Assembly: GCA_007449985.2 (NCBI GenBank) | Contig: VIIQ02000073.1 | Span: 1-64,000 of the forward strand | Source: Desmodesmus armatus | Lineage: Eukaryota; Chlorophyta; Chlorophyceae; Sphaeropleales; Scenedesmaceae | Length of the DNA stretch: 64,000 nucleotides | Direction of reading: 5' to 3' | Program-made: the position numbers and the translations under genes | The notes under the pieces: model-generated | What the model saw: the letters and a program-made list of their open reading frames with translations, nothing else | Databases searched by the model: none | What the model was told of the DNA's origin: nothing | Part shown: in pieces, positions 1-11,428 of the stretch | Layout: the number at the start of each line of letters is the position of its first letter | Numbering within the stretch: the stretch's first letter is position 1

Positions 1-1234
1 CGACCTTCCGTTCGGACCAAACCACGTCGATGCACGCCTCCCCTGATTGGAGCAGCATTAGTCAGCAACGGCCGCGGCACCATTCCCTCACCTCGCCTGT
101 CAGCTCCCTGACGCCCTTGTTCCATGGGACAGTGTTCAAATTTTCAACAGATTGATCAGGCTTGTTCCTGTCCCTTTTTCCAGCCAAAGACCTGCACGCA
201 GTTCCATGGGCCAGCAGTGGGCCAGGATCCAGCCTGGCAGGATGAGGTGAGTTATCAGTCTCGAGAAGGGTACGTGTAGGCAACCTATAAGCGAGAAACG
301 ATGACCATGGTCCCTTGTAAGTTCAGCAAGTGAAAGGAGCCATAGATCTGGCATGCTGAGCGCATTGGCCACTTTGAGCATTTCTTCATGATCGCATGTT
401 ACCCCTTTGCACACTAAGTGATCGTGTAAGAGGTAGCTTTGTCCGAGAAACATGCGAATCACACAGCAACAACCTCAAAGCATACCAGGCGCTGAAACAC
501 CCAATCCTCAAACCCAACGGACCAAAAGAACAGCAGCTCCGGTGGACACTGTGCCGGCCTCACACATCAAGTCAAAGGACGATACAGCATGCTGCCATGC
601 TATCAGTGCATGATGCTCATTGCAGAAGGCTAACACCCCAACACTGGCCCATATGACTTGAGAGAGGCACACATGCATACACTACAGAAAAACAGCACCC
701 TACCACAGCTGCCACAACTGGTTGCATGCAGCACGGACACACACATGGTATTTTCTGCAAACCCCCATGCAGCTTGCTGTCCTGCTGCAAACCTACCAGG
801 GAAGGAAGTCAGGGAACCCTTGCCCTGGCACTGCCTGTATGGAAGCCTGTCAGCACACACTGTTGGCAACGTGCGCTACAACGTACAGCAACACACGCAT
901 ACAAGTGACAGTGCTCTGGCACCAGTCACCACACCAAACATAAACAGCAGCAACCTGAGTAGCCCTGCATTCCATCCACACCAGCCTGGCTTTGGACTCC
1001 ACCACACAGCAGTGCTGCTAGGCAAAAGCGGCGCTAGAAGCGCCTGCCTCACCCTGCACACTGCACCTGCCAAACAACACACTGCACCTGCCAAACCAAA
1101 AAAGGTATAGCGTACATATCCCACCGTACATATCCAACATGCGACACACCTGCTGCAGCTCGACCTCACCCCTCAGCACACCTGCAGCTGCCCCCCTGCT
1201 GCTGCTGCTGCGGCTGGCCCACCCCAATGCCTCC
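1..1234. other. no gene recognised
   Basis: I recognise no coding region, RNA gene or repeat here. All open frames are short and lack recognisable motifs. The right-hand end would hold the 3' untranslated region of the minus-strand zinc-finger gene that follows. Confidence 0.5.
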
Positions 1235-2262
1235 TCACTTCTGCGCCTTGCACTTGAAGCACTCCGTCCTGTAGCCTAGTTGACCCCACCACACTCATTA
1301 CAGTCCAATCACCCTCCTTTGGCCACCACTCCCCCTCCTCTCATACTGCTCCCGCTGCTGCCGTGGGCATACTCCCCGCCTCTCCTGACGGCCCCCGTAC
1401 CCGCCCACCATACTCCCTTGCCCCATACTCCTGCCTCTCCCCCCTGTCCCTGCCGCCACCACCACCCCCAGGCCTGGGTGTATCGCAGCTCCTGCAAAAG
1501 CGCCGCCGCTCCAAGTTCACCTCGCCGCATTCGGGCAGGACCAGTCCCCCGTCTGAGCCTCTTGCTGGGGCCTTGCAGCCAGCACGGCCTCTGGTGCCGG
1601 CTCATAGCACTTGAAGCAGGTGGTGCGGCGGGAGAAGTTGTGGGCGCCGCAGCTAGGGCAGTCCCAGTCGCCCTCCTTACGGGGATCGGGCTCGCGCTGC
1701 GCGGGGGGGTCGCTGAATGCAGGGCGCGCAGCAAGGACGGCCTCGGGAACTGGCTCGTCGCACTTGAAGCAGGAGGTGCGACGGGCGAAGTTGGAGGCGC
1801 CACAGCTAGGGCACTCCCAGTCGCCCTGCCTTGCAGGGGGGGCGTAGTCGGCAGGGCGAGGGGCCTCGCAGCTGCGGCAGGAGGTGTTGCGGCCAAAGTT
1901 GCTGTAGCCGCACTCGGGGCAAGCCCAGTCGTGGAGTTGTCACGGGTACCACCCCCCCTGCCACCGCGGCCACCTCCCCTGCTGCTGCGACCGCCACCGT
2001 AGCTCCTGCTGCTGCGGCCCCCACCGTAGCTGCTGTCACGGTCTCTGTAGCTGTTGGGCCTGTCGGATCCCCTGCTGTCCCTATCTTCGCCATCGCCATC
2101 ATACCAGCCTGCATGCACCTGGGTGCTGCTGCTGCGGCGGAAGGCTGGGCTGGGGGCAGTGAAGGTGCACAGCCTGCTGCTGGACAGCAGGGGAGCTGTA
2201 GCTGAAGTTACCGTGCATTTGTAACCACATTTCATGGCGCATGAGTGCCTGCAGTCGAGCAT
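1235..2262 (-). CDS. RanBP2-type zinc-finger protein, frameshifted in this sequence
   Basis: The minus strand encodes a chain of RanBP2-type zinc fingers (W-x-C-x2-C-x3-N-x6-C-x2-C). Fingers begin with DWACPECGYSNF, DWECPSCGASNF, DWDCPSCGAHNF, DWSCPECGEVNL and DWTCNECGGVNY. The first three are intact; the last two appear only after a missing base is allowed. The N-terminal part is Ser/Arg-rich and could be an organelle transit peptide. It is followed by an RGG/SYGGGR-type glycine-rich segment at about 1960-2110. Fingers of this kind usually bind single-stranded RNA. Plastid OZ1/VAR3-type proteins share this layout, but assignment to them is inference. Frame is lost near 1940, 1533 and twice or more in 1270-1320, each fixable by one base. 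The stop follows ECFKCKAQK. The start at 2262 is the first in-frame Met; 2235 is an alternative. No introns are needed. Confidence 0.7.
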
Positions 2263-4290
2263 CCAAAGCAGCAGCAGTCAGACAACAGCAGCAGCCAATA
2301 GCAGCAGTGGGTGAAACGCCGGTACGCCCACAAAGACAAGCCATGGCCGCACGGATCACGGTAAGACGATGATGACTGCCGTAAACGTTTACCTGGATAG
2401 GCTCTGCATGAGTCCTGCCGCTTTCATCGAAGAGGCTGCTGCTGCTGCTGTCCAAGGTCGAAGGGAAGAGAATGAGGCGGACGCACGGGACGCAAACAAA
2501 TCTTGAGTGCGTTACGTGATCTCCCATGTGCATTGCGAAAAGGATAGCGCTGATACTGACATGACGGGTCAAATTGCTTTGACTGCGTGCCAGTGTGCCT
2601 CATTGCCTGACCTTACTGACCCATTAGGCAGGAAATCATATATCAACAATGCAGCTTCGTCTACCAATCTTCTCGTTCAGCCCCCTGCCCTGAGGCCGCC
2701 CAACTCTAGAGATCTCCAGTGATGTTGACACCAACCCCAGGTGTGGCTCTTTGCCCCTAGATCACCAGCCCTGGATACCAGGATGCTTCACTTGCAATTT
2801 GAAAATCTTACCATTCGAGTCATAATCATACCCATGTGCGTCAGCTGATGCTGACAAATTTTCAAGCCTCGAGCCTCAGCATGGCATCTTGTAGGCTCAC
2901 AAGCACACATGTATATTTCTTACCACAGCCGCAGGTTTGTCGTGATTTTGGCTGCGCTGATTGACAGTGTGTATCACTGTCTTTCATCTGTGCGTATGAG
3001 GCATTCTTTTGCGAGGGCACATCCCTATTCACGACAGGTCGCATCTGAAGATCAACCTGTTGCAACTCTGTATGCACTGCATGTGTATGGTTGGTAACAG
3101 TTACATTGCCTCAGCCAGCCAGCATCATGTACGGCCCACAACGTGGCTGCAAACCGTCCATGGCACAATACATCCTGCATATACACCTGCATACACACCT
3201 GCATGCTCTGTGCTACTAACTTCAGCCGGGCTTGAACGCAAGGGCTCTACAGCGGAGCAACACACCGCAGCTGGCATGCGGGTGGCGGCCTGTCAATATG
3301 CCACCAGGTGAGCACACAAGCAAGCCTGGTTGTGTCTGTGCAGATACAACAGGTACATACTCAGCACCATGCACACGTTGCCACTATGTACTACAGAAGG
3401 TTAGTAACCCTCCTCTTCTGCTGACTCAGCAGCACTCGGAGTGGCGATGAAACCCTTTGAATTGCACAATCATCCACAACATGAGTGGCCAGGATACTCC
3501 CCAGCACAGAGCTACAGCCCACTAGCGATGTCATTGAGTCATGATCACATCATGATGACACCCTGAGACTGGGGCATAATAGCTCCAAGACCAGACCACG
3601 CTCCAGACCTCAAAATGCGAGGAGAGAGCACATCAAGCAAACAAAGTGGCAGCAATATGCTGGCACAACACAACCACAGAACAGTAACAAGAGCCAAGAC
3701 CAAAAATGGCGACATGGGGCACAGCTTACCTACTAGATAGTGGTACTAGCACCCTGTCAAAGTGCAACCAGGGAACACGCCCACAGGATGCACATGGAGC
3801 CGTGTGAAAGCTTCGCTAGTCTGTTGGATGTAAGCAGCCTTGACGGCCCAAGGACAACCTGACCACACACCCACAACCACACCAACAACAAACTGCTGCG
3901 GCTGCACACTCCTTGCAAGCAGCAGCTGCTGCAGGTCCATTGCAAGCAGCTGCTGCTGCTGCTGGCGCTGCATGTGACAGCACCTGCGACCGGCCTGGAG
4001 TGTGTTTGTCAGACAAGACAAGATAGCATCAGCACCTGCTGCAGACTTCATGCATCAGCACCGGCAACACCAGCAGCATCATTACGTGACGCCAACATCC
4101 ACCAATTTTGTGGTTGCAACGCACAAGCTGCTCAGGCAGTCAACCTATAGCTGGACGCCACAGCACTTCCTTGCCCCTTGCCCCTTGCCCCATGCCCCAT
4201 GCTGTGCTGTGCTGCGCAGACACGCTAGCAGCAAACTAACTCCAATGGGAGTCAAGCAAGAACAGCACAATCTGGCTGTCCGCTCGTTAA
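2263..4290. other. intergenic, no gene recognised
   Basis: About 2 kb with no supportable gene. It should contain the zinc-finger gene's promoter on the left and the dehydratase 3' untranslated region on the right. A short GCA/CTG-rich patch lies around 3895-3975. Confidence 0.5.
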
Positions 4291-7200
4291 TCAAGAGTCT
4301 GTGACGCAGCCCTCGGACGCGCTGACGACTGTCTTGATATACTTGTAAAGTGTGCCGCTGGTTGCCTTGAGGGGCGGCGCCTGCCAGGCTGCCCTGCGCG
4401 CTGTCATGTCCTCCAGAGACACCCCCATGATGTCCATCACACGGCGCTCAACATCAACGCAGATGGTGTCACCATCCTGTGCAGGAGAAGGCGAGTAGAG
4501 GGGGAGGCAGAGACGGTGCATGTGAGGCAAGTTCCGAGGTGTGAGAGCTTCAGGAGGGTTGTGACGCGGTTTCAAAAAGTGTGAATTAGTCCAACAGTGG
4601 GCAGGGGGAGGGGCAGTGTGGGCGCGCTGTCATGTCTTCCAGCGACACCCCCATGATGTCCATCACACGACGCTCAACTTCAAGGCAGATGGTGTTGCCG
4701 TTCTGCATAGGAAAATGGGGGGGGGGGGCAAGACACAAGGAAGGCGGAGAGGGCAGTATGAGGGACAATGAGAAGGTGAGGGGCTATGGAACAGTTGTGA
4801 GGACTCACATTCAGTGCGAAGTACTCTAACAGCGTGACAAACTCTCATAGTGTGAGTCACTCTTTCTTGTGCAGGCTGCTGCATGCAAGGACTTGGCTGC
4901 AGCTGCCAATGGGTGGAGTGTGGGTTGCCCCTCCCTCACAACGACCCCCTCCCTCCTTCCTCTCTCTCCCCCCCCCCCCAAAAAAACTTTGACGAGTGCA
5001 CTGGATCCTCCACTCATGTTGCCTCTCCCTGCCTGCCCACAGGCCTCCCCCCCCCCCCCTTCCTCCCTCACCTTGACGAGTGCGATGGGTCCTCCAACCT
5101 GCGCCTCAGGCGTGACATGTCCAATCACAAAGCCGTGGCTGCCCCCGCTGAAGCGCCCGTCAGTGATGAGAGCACACTCCTTGCCCAGGCCTGCACCCAT
5201 GATGGCGCTGGTGGGGGTCAACATCTCAGGCATGCCGGGACCACCCTTGGGGCCCTCGTACCTGCAGGGTGTGATACACACACAGTGCACAACACACACA
5301 AAGTGACTATCAGCTGATGCAAACTTGTTTTGGTCCCAACCCCCCCCCCCCCAATGTACCTCATACTGTATGCCGGGACCACCCCTTAGGGCCCTGGTAC
5401 CTGCAGGTGTACACACACAGTACACAACACACAGGGCACAACAACACGAAAGTGTTTCTGACTGTCCTTATGATTGTATTGCCTGTCATCAAGCTTAGTG
5501 TCAAGGCACACCACAGAGAGTAGACATGCAGAGCGTGCATCAGCTGATTGGGTTGGTGTTGGGCGGGGAAATGTGCGCCAGACAGGTATTGAGTTGTCCT
5601 GCACTAACAGCACAGTAGCAAGGGTCCAGCCTGGTGTCAGCGCACATGTGTTTTTGTCAGGAGCGGAGTTGGTGCAAGGACTTCGACCAACAGATATGCC
5701 CACGTGCACACCCACCACACCCTGCTGTCCCTGTGCATGTCATTACGCCCACACTCCCCTCCATCAGCCCCTCAGCCCCCCCTCCCCCCCCCCAACCACC
5801 ACCACCACCACCGACGCACCCCCACTACCACCCCCCCCCCCCGCCTCCACCCCCCCCCCCTGCTCCCACCTGATGATGACCACCTTGCCTCTGAACTGCT
5901 CAGTGTCCTTGGACAGTGCATCAATCATGTCCTCCTCACAGTCAAAGCACAGAGCCTGCAGGGGGACACAAACACACACATGTGTGGCCACCCAATTAGC
6001 ATATGTTTTCACTTGTGCATACGCATGTGGGCACCCAAATAGATATGTTACACTGACACATGTTTCATGCAGGCTGTTCAACTGATACACTCTCTTTCTG
6101 CTGATCACGACACTCTGATACTGTGTCTCTTCCCTCACTTGACACTCACTCACTCACTCACTCACTCACTCACTCACTCACTCACTCACTCACTCACTCA
6201 CTCACTCACTGATCATGACACTTTGCTACATTATGGTGAGCGGGCACTATACTGTATCAAAGTGTCATGATCATTGAGTGCAAGACGATTCAGCCTGTTC
6301 AACAGGCTGAATTATCTCTCACAATCTCACTCTACTCATCTCTACCCACGTCAATCCCCAACTGCTGGGCTGACGCTCAGCCTGCTCGACAAGTGCATGG
6401 ATACGCCTCCTGGTTAAGAGGCATAGCCAAGCAGTTGTCGAGCAGGCTGAGAGTCCGTCCAGCAATTGGGGATTGGCGTGTGCGGAAATGTGATCTCTGC
6501 CCACACCAGCAACCAGCCACACCAACGTGTGCAGCTGCTACAAAGGGGAATGTGTATCCCGTCACGGGCACGATTCTGTCTGGGGCCCCCCCCCTCCGCC
6601 CCCCCCCCCCCCCCCCTCCGCCCCCCCCCCCCCCCCCCGCGCTGTCGTCGGGCTTGCCTCACCCAGTTTGACATCAAGTGCAGAATGTTTGATATTTTGG
6701 TCGAGCCTGTGTTGTCATATGCGTCGCATATCTGGGGCCCGGCAATGTTTGTGAAGCGCCTGCACTCCGCACCGTACGACACACAAGCCGAGAGTGTGCA
6801 CACCTCGTTCCTGAGGATCATGACAGGATCCATCAAAGGGGTTGCCAAGGATGTATTATACCGGGACCTGCACCGCATTCCCGTCATGTACCACTGGGTA
6901 GTCCTGGCTGCGCGGTGGTGGACCAAGCTGTCGGATTCGCGTGATGAGGAGCCCAGGTCACTGGCCAGTTGTGTGTGGCGCGAGGACGTTATGTTGGCCT
7001 TGGATGGCTGTCAGCGTTGCTGGTCGTATGGTGTGTTGCACACTATGTCTGGCTTGCAGCTCCTTGATAGTAGCTGGCGGCAGCAGCCTTTGGAGTGGGT
7101 GTTGCAGCAGCGGTGGCAGGAGTCAGCTGTGCAGGCTGCCTTGGCTGGCCTGTTCCGTGATAGGTGGCAGGGTCTTACAGAAGGCAGCCCTCGCACTGCA

Positions 7201-10200
7201 CCGTCTGCCGGCATTCACAGGCTTACACACCATGCATGGGTATACCCTCTTGACCCTGGCTTTGATCCTTTCTCTAGAGACCATGCAGCCCCGCATATGA
7301 AGTTGTGCTTGTCTTTCAACGTGGCACAAAACCTGGCGCAGTTGCGTGTTGGCTCTGCACATCTTGAAATTGAGCAGGGTCGCAAGCGTAGGGAGTCTGT
7401 CCCAAGGGCGGATCGCATCTGTCGTTTGTGCTCTGGTCAGGACGCTTCGCTGGCCAACCGCGCTGCTGTGCTGGCCCGTACTGGCACCAGCAACAATGTT
7501 GAAGATCTAAAGCACTTCATTCTTGAATGTCCCGTGTATGATGATCTGCGCACCGCCTGCCCAGCCTTTGCTGACCCGGCTTCAGTCCAGTTGGGTGACC
7601 AAGATTGTGTTGCTACTGTGTTTCAACATGCCGAACAGTCGGCCCTGGCACACACTTTGTACAAAATGAAAGTGCGCAGAGCACGCTTGCTTGGCCTTAC
7701 TATGGGTATTTGACTGACTTTGTTCTGTTTCTTGTGTCCACACTGGTATAGTTGCCTGCCCTCATCTCTGCACACAATAGGTTCCTAGCATGGCTGGCAC
7801 TTGCTGCAATTCTGGTGGTTCTGCCTTCTTTGGTCAACCCGGTGTAGGTGGTGCAAACCACCGCAGGGGAGACAACTTATGAGGTTCACCTGGCTCGATC
7901 CTGGTGGGCAATGCCATTGTTGTTTGGCGAAAATGTCCATGTAACATACTCCCCCATAAAAGACCGTATGCACCTACATGTATGCCCTATGCTTCAGATC
8001 CCTACAGGGTGTTCCGGCTCCTCCCATGTCCAAGGGTTGCATGTCCAGCATCCCCCCCCCCAAAACTATGTAACAGACCCCCACACCCCCCAAACACACG
8101 CACACACACACACACACCTGTCCAGTGAACTTGAGTCCCTCCTTGCCGGTAATCTTGGCCACGCTTCCCTCAGGTGCCAGGTTGCCGTAGAGGATCTGCA
8201 GGTGTCCCGTTGACTTGATGGGGGACTCAACAGGCAGCACTACGTCCTGACCGGGGACAGGTCGGGACAGCTCGACAGGTTCTCAGCCATAGTCTTGCCT
8301 GTGCAGGGGGGGGGGTGGGGGGTGGGGGGGGGGGGGAGGGTTTGTGAGTGGGGGGGGGGTAGGTGGGTTGGGCGTTGGGGGTCAATATGCTGCTGCTGCT
8401 GCTGCTGGTGGTGGTGGTATGATTGTGAGCAAAGCTTTCTGCTTCTGCTTTCCTTCTGATGCTGCTGCTACTAGGCTTCTAGTACAGCAGTGCTGGTGCT
8501 GTCTCACCTGTGACTGTGCGGCGGAAGTTTCCATGCAACGCTACCCCCCCCCCCCCCCCCACACACACACCTTACCAGCGAACCTCACCTATGACTGGGC
8601 GGCAAACGTTTCCATGCAACGTCAACTCCCCCCCCCCCCCCAGGTGAGATACATCTATCCATCATATCTCACCTGTAACTGTGCGGCAGCTTCCATCAAT
8701 GAAGCCCTTTGCGTGGAGGTACTTCAACAGGCCAGGGGTGCCGCCAATCTGCAGCAGGGACACCCGACAACACAACCGCACGTACAGTCAGCAGGGGTGT
8801 GATTCACCGCATGTAGCCCTTTTGGGGTGTCAGGAAGCATGCCTGGCAGTGGAGCAAGCTAGCTGTTTTGCCACTGCCTGCACTGCACATATCTGCTGCA
8901 GATGCTGAGCTAGCTGCCGTGGATGGTGTTCAAAAAGCAACCCAGGGTCTGCTGTGTGGTGGTCTCCCTCACAACATCCGGTGCCTCCCACCCAAAACAA
9001 CCCCCATCTACTTCTGATCGGACACAATTGTTTGCACATTTTCATGATACCCCCCCCCCCCCAGCCAGCCTTATCTCCCTGCCCTGTCAGTTGCTGTACC
9101 TTGTGCATATCCTCGAAATAACCACTGCTGGTTTAGTGTACAGACATATGACCCCCCCCCCTCCACAATCCTGCCTCCTGTCTCCCCCCCCCCCCTCAAA
9201 TCCTCCCTCCTGTCGCGCTCAGTCATCGTACCTTGTGCATGTCCTCCATGACGTACTTCCCACTGGGCTTCAGGTCACACAGGAAGGGAACCTGCACAGC
9301 ACAGCACGGCACAGCATGGCACAGCGCGTCAAGGCAAGGACATGAGGGCATTTGACATCGAGTAGCCGTAACTAGGAAGGTCATTGCAGAAGTTGGTTGC
9401 ACAACTGCCTGTCGGCCACTGGCTGGCCAGTGGTGGCCACTGTGTGCCCTTTTTGTATTTCAGCTTCCTCACGAACGAACACAGAAGCCCCCCCCCCCCA
9501 CACACACACCTGTGTCACCCACCTTCCCTGGTAGTAGACCCCCCCTCGTCATTACAACCATGTGTCATGCTATCCCCCCCTCATCTGACCCACCCACCAA
9601 CCACCACCACCATCCTGCTCGCCCCCCCCCTCCTTCTTGGTGTCCCCCCCCCCCCCAGGGCACCCCCCACCCCCACCCTTCCACGTACTCCCCCCCCCCC
9701 CCCCCCCCCCCGCCCCCCCCCCCTCACCCTGTCGCTGACGCGCTGGAAGTCATCCAGTGTGACGTTGAGGCCAGCAGCACGCGACATGGCAATCAAGTGC
9801 AGCACAGCGTTGGTGGAGCCACCTGATGACAACAACACAACACCAACACACAGCACACAGCACACAGCACAGCCAGCAGTAAAGGAGCGTAAGTGACGTG
9901 CAAGTTGCAACAACTTGGGTTATCATGACAACAAGAATGTCCACTGATGACAAATACTAAGTCAATCTTTCCGCGGCCACTCCACTGCACTAGCAGAGTG
10001 ACCACTACCACTGGGAGGTCTGAGGGTTCCAGCAAAAGAGAGGGGGAACCGCATGACAAAGAACCTCTCAGAAACTGCATGGATGGGCTGAGTGTGTTCA
10101 AGGACACGGTATGCTATGTTTGACTTGCACTCTCCCCCCCCCCCCCCCCCCCCCCGCCCCCCCTTGTCGTACCTGTTGCCATGATTGTGACCATGGCGTT

Positions 10201-11397
10201 TTCGAATGCCTTGTATGTCATGATGTCACGGGGCTTCAGGTCAGCCTTCAACAGCTCAAGGATGTACCTGGGACACAACACAACAGATCACACTCTCACT
10301 CTTCCTGCTGTCCTGAGTAGAATGGTCACTCTTTCTGCTGGCCTGGGTAGGTTCTCACTCTTTCTGATGGCCTGAGTAGACTGTCACTCTTCATGCTGGC
10401 CTGAGTAGACTTGCTGGGTGTAATGTCAGGTGCACTCACAGCATCCATACACCTTACAACACCACACAACACAGCTTGCAACACTTGCCACCTACTAGCC
10501 GGGTAGTACCCCAGGTACGGAGCAGCCCCTCTTACTCATCACAACTGTGACCCTTACTGGTTCGGCGGGGGGGGGGGGGGGGGTCACGGGAGTGGTGTGG
10601 GTGTGTCGGGTGTCCGACCCATCCCAAAGTCCCCCCCCCTGGTGCACCCCCCCCCCCCCCAAAAAACACGCAGCGCGCAGTCCTCTCCACTCCCTTACCT
10701 GCCGACCATCCTGCACTCGTCAATCTTGAGTGGGTCCTCAGCAGGGATGCTGCTGCTGTAGGGCAGGGACATGCCCAGTGCCTCAATGGCAGAGGCCATG
10801 GTGTTGGCGGTGTACATGCCACCACAGGCACCCGCACCGGGGCAGGCGTGGCGGATGGTGTCAAAGCGCTGCTCCTCGGTCATGATGCCCGCAGCATAGG
10901 CACCTGTAGGGGGGGGGGAGAGGGGGGGGGAGAGGGGGGGGCAGGGGGGGGGGGGACAGGACAGTGGAGTAACAAGGGTGCAAAAGGTAAGACGGCAAGA
11001 GGTGATCCTCGGTCATGATGCCAGCAGCATACGCACCTGTAGGGGGGGGAAGGGGGGGGCGACAGGGGGTGGGGAGGGAGGAGCACGCGCAGGGCATGGG
11101 CAGGGAGTACAAGAATCGTAGCTCTGGCTCTGGAATGCACTGATGACGTCCAGCACACTACTGTCCGACATGACGCTGTAAAATACTGTCCAGGCTTGAG
11201 GATTGCTGCCCAACACTTGAGCCCAACGTTTGACAGCCCCCAAACACCAAAACCCAACCCTTGAGACACGCTCACCGTAGCTTTGGAATGCGCTGACAAT
11301 GTCCAGCACGCTGCCATCCATGACGCTGTGTCCGGGCTTGATGGTTCCTCCATACACCATGATGGAGGGCGGTTCAGGCGGGCCATGGCAATCACTG

Positions 11398-11428
<31 letters not shown>

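Noticed and set aside
5704..6042. Long proline-rich open frames over C tracts (also 6466-6656, 9384-9896, 11557-12090)
   Set aside because: They are translations of poly(C) intron tracts; they lack domains and oppose well-supported dehydratase exons.
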